DNA from: Rhineura floridana
Lineage: Eukaryota; Chordata; Lepidosauria; Squamata; Rhineuridae
Direction of reading: 5' to 3'
DNA: 64,000 bases
Assembly: GCF_030035675.1 (NCBI RefSeq)
Contig: NC_084480.1
Span: 120,614,738 to 120,678,737, forward strand
The stretch's first letter is position 1, and every line of letters starts with the position of its first letter. Positions 16,197-27,800 of the stretch are shown here, in pieces. The translations under genes were made by a program, and so were the position numbers. The notes beneath the pieces are model-generated. The model was given only the letters and a program-made list of their open reading frames with translations, was not told where the DNA came from and did not search any database.

Positions 16197-19100
16197 TCAT
16201 TCCCCCCTCCATGCTTTAACCCTTCCCACCCCTGAGGTCTAGGTTTCTCTGGATAAGCCTCGTGGAATTCTCTCACCAAAGCCGGAGCGTGTACATTCTC
16301 CTCTGTTTCCCAGGAACGTTCAGTTGGATCATACCCCTTCCAATGAATCAGGTACTGAAGACGCCCTCGGCGTTTTCGCGAGTCCAAAATCTGTTCTACT
16401 TCGTATTCCTCCTCCCCCTCTACCAACAACGGCGGCGCGGGCTCCACTCGCGGACGGTGAGGGTCTGGGGCAGCGTCCTTGGTCAACAATGCCCTGTGGA
16501 AGACTGGGTGCATCTTGAAGGTGGGCAGCAATTTTAGTCTGTAAGCCACGGGGTTAATCTGTGCCTCCACCTCAAAGGGCCCTACATGCCGATCCTGCAG
16601 TTTACAACACCGGCCAGGCATAGATAGGAAATGTGTAGAGATCCAGACCTTGTCTCCCACTCGTATAAGGTCCCCCTCTCTCCGATGCTGGTCAGCGGCG
16701 CGTTTGTAATGCGCTTTGGCCTGTTCTAGTTGCTCTTGGAGTAGCTGTTGCATAGCGTGAAGTTCCTGCAAGTAATCCTCAGCGGCTGGAACTGAGAGAC
16801 TGTCTTTTGGGGCAGGGAAGGCTCGGGAGTGGTAGCCAAAATTGGCGAAGAAAGGAGTCTGTTGCGTGTGCGAATGCACAGCATTATTATAGGCAAATTC
16901 TGCTAAGTGCAGGTAGGACATCCAGTTGTCCTGCTGATACCCCACAAAACAACGTAAATACTGTTGCAACAGTACGTTGGCTCTCTCGGATTGCCCATCC
17001 GTTTGGGGATGATGGGCAGAGGACAGTCTTAACTCACTTTGCAGCAACTTCCACAACGCTTGCCAAAAACACGAGGTGAATTGTGTGCCTCAATCGGAAA
17101 CCAGGCTTTCTGGCAGACCGTGCAGTTGATACACATTTTGCACATACAACTTAGCAGTGTCTTGAGCACTTGGGAGTCCCGCACACGGAATGAAGTGAGC
17201 CATTTTTGAGAAGGCTTCAATGACCACCAAAACCGTGGTTTTCCCCTGCGAAGGTGGAAGGTCTGTTATAAAATCCATAGTAATCATTCTCCAGGGTCTT
17301 CCGGGAGTGGGGAGGGGTTCCAGTAGCCCCGGTGGCTTCCCAGTAGCATGTTTAGCTCTCATGCAAGTGGGGCAAGAGCGGACATAATGCTCTATGTCCT
17401 TCTTCACCTTGGGCCACCAGAAATCCCGAGTGACAGCTTGAATGGTCTTAAAAACCCCAAAGTGGCCTGCCGTGGGGGCGTCATGGCATTGATGTAGTAC
17501 CCTCACTCGCAGTTCTCTGGGGGGTACATAAACAGCTTCCTGATGATGCAGTATGCCATCTTTCCATGTAAGGTCCTTCTGTTCTGCCTGGGGTGACGTG
17601 CCCTCTTCAACCTGCTGCTTCTGCACGAAAGGGTCCCGTTGTTGCGCTTCACGCACTTCAGCTTTCCATGACTCTTGGCAGGCTGCTACTACTCCCCGCT
17701 CGGGTGGAATTATGTACTGTACCGGTTTTGGGGTGGGATCCCTCAGGAATTCTGGCTTCCTTGAGAGGGCATCAGCCCGCTTATTCTGTGCTTGGGAGAT
17801 ATAATGAATTTTGAAACGGAACCGTGCGAAGAACTGAGCCCAGCGCACTTGCCTCTGATTGAGTTTACAGGCGGTATGAACACTCTCTAGATTACGATGG
17901 TCCGTGCGCACCTCGATTTCATGCTGCGCCCCTTCCAGATGGTGTCTCCAGGCTTCAAAGGCATATCTAATGGCCAATAGCTCCTTTTCCCACACAGTGT
18001 AGTTTTGTTCAGAGGTGGTTAGCTTTTTGGAAAAGTAGGCACAAGGCATCAGCTCACCCCCTTTCTGGGACGGTTGCAAAAGAACTGCTCCGATTGCGAA
18101 ATCCGACGCATCCGACTCTATCACAAACGGGAGCGTCGGGTCGGCATGCTGTAGTATGGGCTCGGTAGCAAACCTTCGCTTCAGGCTCTCAAAAGCCTCT
18201 TGTGCCCCTTCTGTCCATTGAAAAGGTCCTGAGCCCTTCAGGCAATCTGTGAGCGGTGCGGTCTGATGGGAGTAGTTTGCTATGAAACGACGGTAATAAT
18301 TCGCAAAGCCCAAGAAGCATTGCAAATCCTTCTTGGTCTTGGGGGGTTGCCACATGAGTACACAACGAACTTTTTCTGGGTCCATTTCTACTCCTGCTGG
18401 AGAGATCCGATACCCCAGAAAGTCCAACGTGGTTAGGTCAAACCCACATTTTTCCAGCTTAGCGTAAAGATGGTGCTCCCGTAACTTCTGCAGCACTGCA
18501 TGCACATGTGAGTCATGTTCTTCGGGAGTATTTGAGTAAATCAAAATATCATCCAGATAAACTATCATGAAGCGGTCCACAAAGTCCCGGAAGATGTCAT
18601 TCATGAAACTTTGGAAGACTCCAGGTACTCCCGACAGCCCAAATGGCATTACTAAATATTCAAACTGACCATAATGGGTCTGAAACACCGTCTTCCATTC
18701 ATGACCTGCCTTAATCCTCACCAAGTTGTAAGCTCCTCTCAAGTCCAGTTTCGTGAAAATTTTGGCAGATCGCAACCTCTCCAACATTTCCCTGATGAGT
18801 GGCAGCGGGTAACTATTGGGGATAGTGAGCTGGTTTAGGGCCCGATAGTCATTACAGGGATGGAGCTCCCCCCCTTTCTTCTTCACAAACAGCAGGGGTG
18901 CACCTGCTGGGGACTGTGAAGGGAGGATGAAGCCTTTCTTCAAATTGGAGTCCAGAAACCCCTAACACTGCCAACTCTGGTTCAGATAGAGAGTAGATCC
19001 GCCCGGCGGGGATGCGTGCCCCTGGCACCAAATCTATGGCACAATCATAGGGCCGGTGAGGAGGGAGTGGCTCCGCTTCCTTTTTATCGAAAATGTCCCG

Positions 19101-20667
19101 AAAACTCCCATACTTGGCGGGCAAAGTTATCTCCCTTGGGAGAGACGCGCCTGCCAATACCTGTGGCTCCTCTTCAGGCTGGCAATGTTGATGGCAGTAC
19201 TTGGAGGTAAAAGCCACCACAGCTTCATCCCAAAAGATTGTGGGGTTGTGCCTAACCAGCCAAGGCATACCCAACACCACTGGGAAATGCGGCAAAGACG
19301 CCACATGGAACGACAGGTCTTCTTGATGCCCAGGGACCTTCACTTCCACAGACTCAGTCACCCTAGTCACCCCCCCAGACTTCAGAGGCTGGCCATCTAT
19401 AGTTTCCACTGCCAACGGCTGGTTCAGTTCTCTTGTGGGAATAGCGTGGTGTAATGCCAACTCTCTGTCTATGAAACAAGAGGATGCTCCGCTGTCGATC
19501 ATAGCCTTGGCCGAGAAACTCTCACCTGAGGATAGGGTGATGCGAATGGGCAACAGAAGGGCCCCTTGGGATGGAAGGGGTCGTAACGGAGGCTCAGTAT
19601 CTGTAGCACCCCCCAACTCTCTAGCCTCTACGAGAGCTGGGATGTGAAGTTTTCCGGCGGCTGGGATCTTCCGGTTTTGGCTGCACAATTTCTGGCGAGG
19701 TGTCCAGACTTTCCGCAATAGAGACACAGTCCTTCCCTCCGGTGTCTTTCTCTCTCCTCCTCTGTCAATCGCGGTCTAGCCCCCCCAATCTGCATGGGCT
19801 CCTCTCCCGAGACAGTAGGGATGCCAGGATTGGGCACGGGGCACGCACGAGGCAGTGGAGCAGCAACCTGACTCCATGAAGGCTCCATTTTTCGCTCCAA
19901 CTTTCTTCCTTCTAAGCGGCTGTCTATCTGCAAACTCAGTTGAATCAAACCCCTCAGTGAGTCTGGGGGTGTGGAGCGCGCCAGTTCATTCAGCACTTCT
20001 GGGCTCAGTCCATTCCTGTAGAAGTACATCAAGGCTGGGTCCTTGTACTCCGTCTCCTGAGACAAAACACGAAAAGCATTCGTGTATTGCCCTACAGACC
20101 CCTTTCCCTGTCTCAGGGTCCCTAACTGGCAGGCAACCATCTCCTTCCTCTGGGGGTCTCGGAACATGTCTCCCATCGCATTCTTGAAGGTGTCAAACTG
20201 GCGCAATATCTGGTCGTTGCGAATCAAATACGGGGTGGCCCATTTTGCCGCTTCTCCTTCCAATAAACTGATGATGAACGCCACCTTCACGTCGTCAGTT
20301 GGGAACTCAGCTCTGCGCACTTGAATGTATAACTCACATTGGGCTAGAAACGTGGCAAACTGTTCACTCTGGGCCCCGTATCGCACAGGGAGTCCTACTG
20401 GAGATTTCACAGGGGCTGCTGCCCCTGGAGGCGCAGCTTGGACTTGGGCGACCATGGCATGGAGATTCTGGTTATCCACTTGCAAGGCTTGTGTCGCGGC
20501 TTTGAGGGTTTGGTTCTCGGTTTGCAGGGCTTGCGTAGTCACTCGGAGGTTCTGGATCTCGGCATACAAGGCTTCCATGGTATGAGGTACTCCCCCTCTT
20601 GCTCCGTTCTGGTCCATGTCATCCGCCATGGGAACAGGTTCGAGTAGGGATGGTGGTTGAGTCAAAC

Positions 20668-22816
20668 TGTCCAATCCAGAGCCGAAAGAATGAGGATCCC
20701 CAAGAGCTGAATAACTTCCGCCCAGTTTCTAACTTACCATTCTTGGGCAAGGTGATTGAGCGAGTGGTGGCCAAACAGTTACAGACACACTTGGAGGAAA
20801 CGGATTATTTAGATCCATTCCAATCGGGCTTCAGGACTGGGCATGGAACTGAAACAGCCTTGGTCGCTCTGGTGGATGATATGAGGAGGGCGTTGGATAG
20901 GGGAGAATATACCTTCCTCGTTCTCCTAGATCTCTCAGCGGCTTTTGATACCGTTGACCACGGTATTCTTTTGGATCGCCTAGAGGGATTGGGAATGGGG
21001 GGCACTGTGTTACAGTGGTTCCATTTCTATATCTCAGGTAGGCACCAACGGGTGGCTTTGGGAAATGAGGTTTCAGACCCTTGGCCTCTTAATTGTGGGG
21101 TGCCACAGGGTTCTATTCTCTCTCCCATGCTGTTTAACATCTATGTGAAACTGCTGGGGGCTATCATCAGGAGTTTTGGGCTGAAATGTCACCAATATGC
21201 GGATGACACTCAGCTCTATCTCTCATTTAAGTCCTCACCAGAGTTGGCTGTGGATAGCATGTCCAAGTGCCTGGAGGCCGTAAGTGGATGGATGGGAGAG
21301 TACAGGCTAAAGCTGAATCCCGACAAGACCGAGGTGTTGCTTGTGGGAGACAGAGGAAGGTTGGGTATTACGGACCTGATGCTTAATGGGGTGAGATTGC
21401 CCCTGAAGGACCAGGTCCGCAGCCTTGGGGTCATTTTTGACTCCAGGCTGTCCATGGAGGCTCAGGTCTCGGTGGTGAGTCAGGCAGCTTGGTATCAATT
21501 ACATCTGATACGGAGGCTGCAACCCTACCTTCCTGTTCATCTGCTCCCACAGGTGATACATGCCCTGGTCTCCTCTCGCTTAGACTACTGTAATGCGCTG
21601 TACGTGGGGTTACCCCTGAAAACGGTCTGGAAGTTACAGCTGGTACAGAATGCGGCGGCGGGCTTGATTAAACACAGCCATCGCCATGACCATGTCACGC
21701 CAGTGTTAATAGATCTTCACTGGTTACCAGTTGTCTACCGGGCCCAATTCAAGGTGTTGGTGTTGACCTTTAAAACCCTATACGGTTTCGGCCCAGTTTA
21801 TCTGAAGGAGTGCCTCCAGAATCACCAATTATGCCGCCTGACAAGATCAGCCTGACAAGACCTCTCGGTCCCACCGGTTAAAACAGCTAGACTAGTGCGG
21901 ACCAGAGAGAGGGCATTTTCGATTGTGGCCCCCACCCTCTGGAATTCCCTTCCTTTTGATCTCCGACATGCTTGGTTTTCTCCAAGCCTTAAAAACCTGG
22001 CTATTCAGGCGGGCCTATGGAATTGGGGAGGATTAATTTTTATGAGGTTTTAATTGGAATTGGTTTTAAATTGACTATGATTATGTTGCTGGTATATTAT
22101 GTTGTATATTATGTACTGCTTTTATTATTGTAAGTCGCCTAGAGTGTGCACTAACCTGGACAGATAGGTGACCAACAAATAAAATTTATTATGATGATGA
22201 TGATGATGTGTGCAAGGAAATCTCATTTTATTAGAGTAATGGATACATCAAAGGCATTGCGCTTCATGGAAACTATACACTAACTCACTAAAGTCCCTAA
22301 CTATACTCTAGACATGCTCTGCGACGTGTGAAGGAAGTTGACTCAACGAACCCCCCCTGGGAGCAGCGGACTTATATAGGAAATGTTTTTGAATGTAATC
22401 TCTGACTCCTTCGTAATTCCTGCCTTTGCCCTGTCCGTTTCTCGCGGCGGCGGGAACGAGGGGACAGGGGGCGCGCCTTCAACTGCTCACCCGAAGACAC
22501 CTGCTGCCGAGCAACAGGCTCGAGGTCAGGAGGCGGTGCCACACTGAAATCCTCCTGGGAACTGCTTGGAAAAGGAGGGACTGGCACTGACTCCAAAGCT
22601 TCCTCCCACAAGTTCTCTGCGTCAACTGGGGGCGGCGCGGGCGGCTCCTCGGAAAGGGCATTACTCATGGGAACTGGCTGGAGAGAAGGCTGCCCCCCTT
22701 CCGTACACTCCTGCTCAGACACAACAATCCCCAACTCTGCTTCTTCTGACTGCGAAGGAGCCTGAAACTCATGCCTCCCCCCTTCCTGTCCCTTCTGAGT
22801 TGGCTGCAGTGCAACA
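20668..22816 (-). repeat. 5' LTR of the chromovirus, interrupted by a LINE
   Basis: The two LTR parts, 20668-20692 and 22209-22816, together match the 3' LTR apart from a few bases lost at the LINE junction. The self-complementary primer site lies just inside it at 20656-20665. Confidence 0.9.
20693..22208 (+). mobile_element. L2-like LINE, 5'-truncated, long intact reverse transcriptase frame
   Basis: An open frame from about 20693 to 21855 encodes a non-LTR reverse transcriptase: NNFRPVSNLPFLGKV (start of the RT domain), LLDLSAAFDTVDH, GVPQGSILSPMLFNIY, the catalytic YADD in HQYADDTQLYL, then the LDYCNALYVGLP and HWLPVVYRAQFKVL C-terminal blocks of L2-type elements. The 5' part (endonuclease) is missing. 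The frame ends early at a 14-bp tandem duplication (CCTGACAAGATCAG twice, about 21838-21865). The 3' end has AATAAAATTTATT and an (ATG)n tail. It lies inside the chromovirus 5' LTR with no target duplication and a few target bases lost. Rex1 or another Jockey-group clade is the alternative assignment. Confidence 0.85.
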
Positions 22817-22847
22817 GCGAGTCCAAAAAACCTGTCAATTTCCCCCT

Positions 22848-23381
22848 TGTAAAGAAAAATAAGAAATAAGAAAAAGTTAGCCCTTGGTAGTCCAAAGTAT
22901 CTGCTTATGAATACTATTTGCAAGAATAACAGTCCAATGTTTTAGGATTGTGCAAAGTCCTAATGACTTAAGGGAACTTGCTTAAGATGTTTAACTGCCT
23001 GGAAACCGTTTGTCTTAAAGCTTGTGATGCACAACCATGATGTGTTTGAGAAACATTGTGGTTAGCAAGGCAAAAGAATCTAATACTGTGCTAAGAAGTA
23101 GAAATGTTAACCGTTGGGAAAAAGGGGAACTAACAAACAAAGCAGGGGTAGTGAAGCAATGCGAAAGGGAGAGGGGCTCTAACGAAAATTAACTTGTGTA
23201 ATTTGTGAAAGGTATAAAAAATCTTCTGCTTAAAGGGTTGGGGTGCTCCTTATGACCTCACCCCTTGTGTGATGCATGGAGTTCCTTTATTGCAATAAAC
23301 TCAGAGTGCCTTGGACTCGAAATACCCGTGTAAAGTGGTTATTGTCTCTGCCTGGAAGGACCATAAGTCATTCTTATGACA
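22848..23381 (+). mobile_element. Solo LTR of an endogenous retrovirus (gamma-type features)
   Basis: It starts TGTAAAG and ends ATGACA, with CCCT on both sides (4-bp duplication). GTATAAAAAATC near 23209 and GCAATAAACTC near 23293 are the promoter and polyadenylation signal, about 85 bases apart. No internal viral sequence remains. The boundaries are chosen by eye from the TG...CA ends and the short duplication. Confidence 0.6.
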
Positions 23382-23954
23382 CCCTCAAACAATGTCCCAG
23401 TCCAAATCGACTGCTCAGTTAAACACAAAACCTTGCTGTGTTCTGTTGACTTGCACACAATCACACTGTACTTTCCATTTTAAACATCTCCCACTCACCC
23501 CCTCAAAAACTAGACCTTACTGTATTTAGAAATGCCAGATTGACTGCAAAGAGGGCAGGTAGCCTTCAGCAAATCTTTCCGCAGTAAGTTGTCGTGCGTT
23601 ATGAGCAGCTCAGCAGCAACCAAAACTAGTGTGCTCACAGTCTCTGATTCTAATCCTGAAGGTAGCATTCAGCCATTGTGACCAGCTGTCTTTGATAGCC
23701 TTATCCTTCGTGATTAAGCCATCATGTAGTCCCCTTGTTAAGCCATCTAAGGTGGTGGCCATCACTGCATCTTGGGGTAGCTAATTCCATAGTTTGAGCC
23801 TGGCAGGTCTCCCCAGTCCTAGTCTTTCTAACCACCATGGCACTACAGTGGACTGAGAGCAGTCTACTTAACAGAGATTTTGCACTCCAGTGTAAAAGCA
23901 ATCTAGAATTCAGATTGTGCTGTTGCAGTCTTCTCAAATCTGGTACTTTCCAGT
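23382..23954. other. Repeat-rich intergenic stretch
   Basis: No gene seen. Sequence around 23640-23900 (CATCTTGGGGTAGCTAATTC) resembles decayed LINE coding sequence, but I cannot assign it. Confidence 0.3.
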
Positions 23955-24135
23955 TAGGGTTGCCAGGCTCGGGGCCTGAGACTGATTCTGTACCTTTAGG
24001 AGAAGAGAAAGTCAGCCAAAGTGCAGGTGTTCTTGCAACACTGTAATGGGAAAAACCACAAAGTGGAATTCTCCCTTCCCCCTGCACAACTTTTAAAGAT
24101 ACAGAAGACCTCTTGGTTGCCAGGCCCAGCCTCCA
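23955..24135. repeat. TA-type MITE (TAGGGTTGCCAGG family), copy 1
   Basis: It begins TAGGGTTGCCAGGCTCGGGG and shares CCTGAGACTGATTCTGTA, TTGCAACACTGTAATGGG and CTTTTAAAGATACAGAAG with the copies at 33164-33377 and 39891-40072. Its right end runs into a further inverted copy of GAGGTCTTCTGTATC, so the end is rearranged. Confidence 0.6.
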
Positions 24136-24249
24136 AGAGGTCTTCTGTATCTTTAAAAGTTGTTGGACTACAGCTCCCATTAGTCCCAATCGGCACAGAC
24201 ATATTGGTCAGGGCTGATGGGACTTTGTAGTCCACACAGTTAGAGGGTA

Positions 24250-24457
24250 CAGTAGGGCCCCGCTTATACGGCGGGTTAGGGACCAGGCCCCTGCCATAAA
24301 GCAGAAATTGCCATAAAGCGGAACCTCATTGATTATAATGGGGTGCGTCGTGTGAAAATGCCGCAAAATCGCAAAAATGGCTTTAAAATGGGGAATTTCC
24401 TGCCACCACATTAGCGGAACGCCGGAATGCGAAGCACCGGTAAGTGGGGCCCTACCG
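24250..24457. repeat. Tigger-like (Tc1/mariner-pogo) MITE, copy 1
   Basis: The inverted ends CAGTAGGGCCCCGCTTATAC and CGGTAGGGCCCCACTTACC lie between TA dinucleotides (24248-24249, 24458-24459). The internal GCCATAAAGCGGAAC resembles Tigger elements. The Tol2-like hAT inserted exactly at its right edge. Confidence 0.7.
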
Positions 24458-24802
24458 TACTAGGCAGAGCTTGGAAGTAACTCGTTATTTTTAACGAGTT
24501 ACTTGTAATTCGTTACAATTTTAAATAACAAGTGGGTAATTCCATTACATTTGGCAAGTAACGGAACAACTAGTAATTTCCCTACTTTTCAGCTGCAACT
24601 TTAACGTTTCCACGTTAGGTTGCATGTTACTTGGGGGCGGGAACAAGGGGAAGACAGCTCCTGGCTGTGATTGGTTAACACAAGACATGTGCCTCACACT
24701 GATTGGACCTCTGCGCAGACTCTCTCTTCCCTCGTGATCTGTGTTAGGATGCACGAGGGAAGAGGTGAATAGGCAGGGCCTGCTAGCGTCTGAGAGGACA
24801 AA

Positions 24803-27800
24803 ATGGACGCCGGAGGAAAAAGCCAGGGCAAGGACAACAGAGGAGAAAAGGCAGCAGCAGAATGGCGAAGAGCTGTGGAGGTGAGTGACAATGATTTGTG
24901 CGTGTGTGTGTGCCCCCCCGTGGCACCGTTCTGCCCCCCCGCCCACCCTGTGGCACCGTTCTGCCCCCCACTGCCTCGCCTCTGCCGCCCCCTCCATCAA
25001 TCACAAGGCACTTCCGAAACTTCGGCCTACTCAGAGCTTGGAAAAGTTACTTTTTTGAACTACAACTCCCATCAGCCCTAGGCAACATGCCCACTGGATT
25101 AGGTTGATGGGAGCTGTAGTTCAAAAAAGTAACTTTTCCAAGCTCTGGACTTCTCTTCCTTCCCCCCCTTTTTGAACTCTCCCCCTTGTTCCCATGCATA
25201 CATACCTGTGTGCTGTATTTATCCAGACAGAGCACTCCTGCCTTTTAAAATGCCGGCTAGCTTTTTATTGTATATTTATTTGAACTCCATCTTTCTTTTT
25301 ATTTGTATTTTTGTCCTGTTTAATCACAAGACTGAATTGTATGTGGGACAAAAACTGTCTCAGTAATAATAATAATAATAATAATAATAAAAATCATTAG
25401 GCGTATAATAAATGGCTTAAGTCTGATTTTTTTGTTCTTGGCAGAGATGAGGTGAGAAGTAGGGTCCTTGCAGCTCCTCCTCTCAGTCCCCCAGCTCTCA
25501 AACTCATGTTCTGTGAGAAAGAGAGAGATTCCCAGTCCCAGAGAGAGATAGACTGTTGACAATCTCTGCTAATATCTATACAAATGTACATAACATGCAT
25601 CACCTGAACTCACATGATCTAGAGTTACCTTAGATCTTGCAAGATTTGCAAATGAGAAGCAATAGGGTTTTATATTAGTTCTGATTGTCTATTGGGCTAT
25701 CATAGGTTATATGTTTTTTTCATTTTCTATGGCAAAAACTCCAACTTCAGCGGAATTTATGTGATGTGTTCTAATCATTTGAATTTGGCTAATGAATGCT
25801 TTATTCTTTCATCAGAACTTTAGCACTAGTACTAAAATATTAATAAAAAAGAAAAGGGAAAGAAAAAATACTTTACATACATCATTCAGCTGTATTGCTA
25901 ATTATAGATATAGATATAAAAGATAAACGGCATTTTGTCAAAAGTATTTTTGTCTACATTTTATACCTCATCCTTGGTTTTCCAAGCTTGGCATGGAATG
26001 CTTCTCATACAGAATTAATTTGAAATGCTGCATATTTATTATCATAATCATCATATTCAAAATAAAAAATATATGTACCGCCTTCAAGTTGATTCCAACT
26101 TATGGTGACCCTATGAATAGGGTTTTCATGAGGCTGAGAGGCAGTGACTGGCCCAAGGTCACCCAGTGAGCTTCATGGCTATGTGGGGATTTGAACCCTA
26201 GTCTCATTTTGTTCTCACAACAACCCTGTGAGATAGTAGGTTAGACTGGCCCAGGCAGGGTTATTCAGTGAGCAAAAATGATGCAAATAGGATCTCTTTT
26301 AATTGTGCTATCGACCTGCTTACTTCCACTCTGACTGGGGGATCTTGCAGCATGGGGAAGAGATGGGGGCACATCACAGCTGAAGTTCACCCACATAGGA
26401 GCATTATCTCTTGTTTATTACAGAGACGCCTGTTGCAGGTTTTGCTGCTGAGAGCAGCAGTCAGTTAGTGCGGCCACTTGAGTCACAGCTTGTTTATCCT
26501 GAGGAGGCAAAACTAGAAAGTGAGGTTCAGAAAGGAGGGCCTGTGCATGAGGAGGAGGAGGGCATGAAGCAGTGCCAGTTGCCCACAGCCACATCTGCAG
26601 AACAGCAAGTACCATGGTTTGGCTTTGAGAAAGCTTGTACATTTGTGAGCCAGAGTGGGGAAAATGTTGTTGTACGATGCAATTACTGCCTTCCAAGGAT
26701 CAAAAATCTGAGATCAGCTGTTTCCTCCTCATCCAATGTGAAGAAACATTTTGAGGTAAGCCTTTGTCATGCTGGTCCTCAAAGAGTGTCCATTGTCTAT
26801 TTATGTTTAAATTGTGATGTTCCTCTTCCATTTTTTCTTGGATTCATGCTTTGTTCTTCTTCCTCAGAGGGCACACCCTGAGAAGCTGAGAGTAATTGAA
26901 GAAGCAATAAAGGCAAGGAGACGTGGCCTTCCTGAACCAATGCATGACACCCCTCCTCCCAAAATGCTGAAGCAGCAGCAGACAACCCTTGAGAGGTGGG
27001 GATCTGGCAGGGAGCCTGTCACCCAGAGCAATCTCGACAGGAGAATCATTGATTTCATTGTAGAGGAGACATTACCACTTCAGACTGTGGACAAACCATC
27101 ATTCATTAATCTGGTTCGCATTGGACTCCCCAAAGATCTCACCATCATATGTGCCAAGACTCTGAGAGACAGAATTGAGAAGAGAGCATGCCACATGAGA
27201 GAAACTCTTGCAAACCGAATGGGTGCTGTGGCATATATAGCAACCACTGCAGATTGTTGGACCAATGGCAAGAAGAGTTACTTTGGGGTAACAGCCCACT
27301 GGATCAACCCAACTACCCTGAAACGTGAGGTCGGGGCCTTGGCTTGTAAGCGTCTGAAGGGGCGCCATACTTACGATGTCCTTTCAAAAGCACTGCATGA
27401 TGTACATGTGCAGTACAGGATCCACAACAAAGTTATGTGCACTACTACAGACAATGGCTCCAACTTTGTGAAAGCGTTCAGAGTTTTCATGGCCAAAGAA
27501 CCAGTGGAAGCTGCAGGCACCAGTGACGATGATGGTGATAACCAGGAGGAGGAGGAGGCTGAGGTGGAGTTTGTGCCTATCTGTGAGATCCTGGACACAG
27601 GACCTGAGGCAGAGGAAGAAGCTGCAGACTCAGGAGAGGATTTTGTTTTACCACCACACCAGAGATGTGCTAGCCACACCCTCAACCTTGTGGCAACACA
27701 AGACATAGAGGCCATGCTTTCTGACTCCTCCAAAAGTAGTCTTCTTGGTCCTTTCAAGAAACAGTTTCGTTCCTTGATGGGAAAGTGCAGCAAGTTGTGG

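Larger units (their letters stand above)
15551..22816 (-). mobile_element. Ty3/gypsy LTR retrotransposon, chromovirus (Sushi/Tf1-like), broken fossil with LINE nested in its 5' LTR
   Basis: A full-length element of about 5.75 kb without the nested LINE. Both LTRs (TGTTGCACTG...TTGGACA in sense) are present, and the 5-bp duplication GCGAG flanks it (15546-15550, 22817-22821). In sense order it carries Gag with a CCHC knuckle (CLYCGKSGHLARNC), protease (MIDSGASSCFID), reverse transcriptase (YLDDILIYS), RNase H, integrase with an HHCC finger and a C-terminal chromodomain (YLIHWKGYDPTERSWE). That domain order and the chromodomain define a chromovirus. The 3' end of the pol region runs into the 3' LTR. 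The coding part is broken, with roughly two or three interruptions. The two LTRs differ at about seven of some 608 shared bases (about 1.2%, counted by eye), so it inserted perhaps several million years ago. Confidence 0.93.

Noticed and set aside
24900-24990. GC-rich repeat CACCGTTCTGCCCCCC suggesting a CRISPR-like or tandem array
   Set aside because: Only two imperfect units next to exon 1 of the transposase; a local duplication, and CRISPR is not expected in this genome.
24545-25004. Minus-strand frame over the hAT left end
   Set aside because: It is a shadow of GC-rich leader sequence and exon 1; no protein similarity.
25172-25366. Small plus-strand frame after the nested MITE
   Set aside because: It lies in transposase intron 1, has no conserved motif and runs into simple repeat.
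26268-26425. Earlier start for transposase exon 2
   Set aside because: An acceptor at 26423 would shift the frame after exon 1; the AG at 26424-26425 keeps phase 0 from exon 1 through exon 4.
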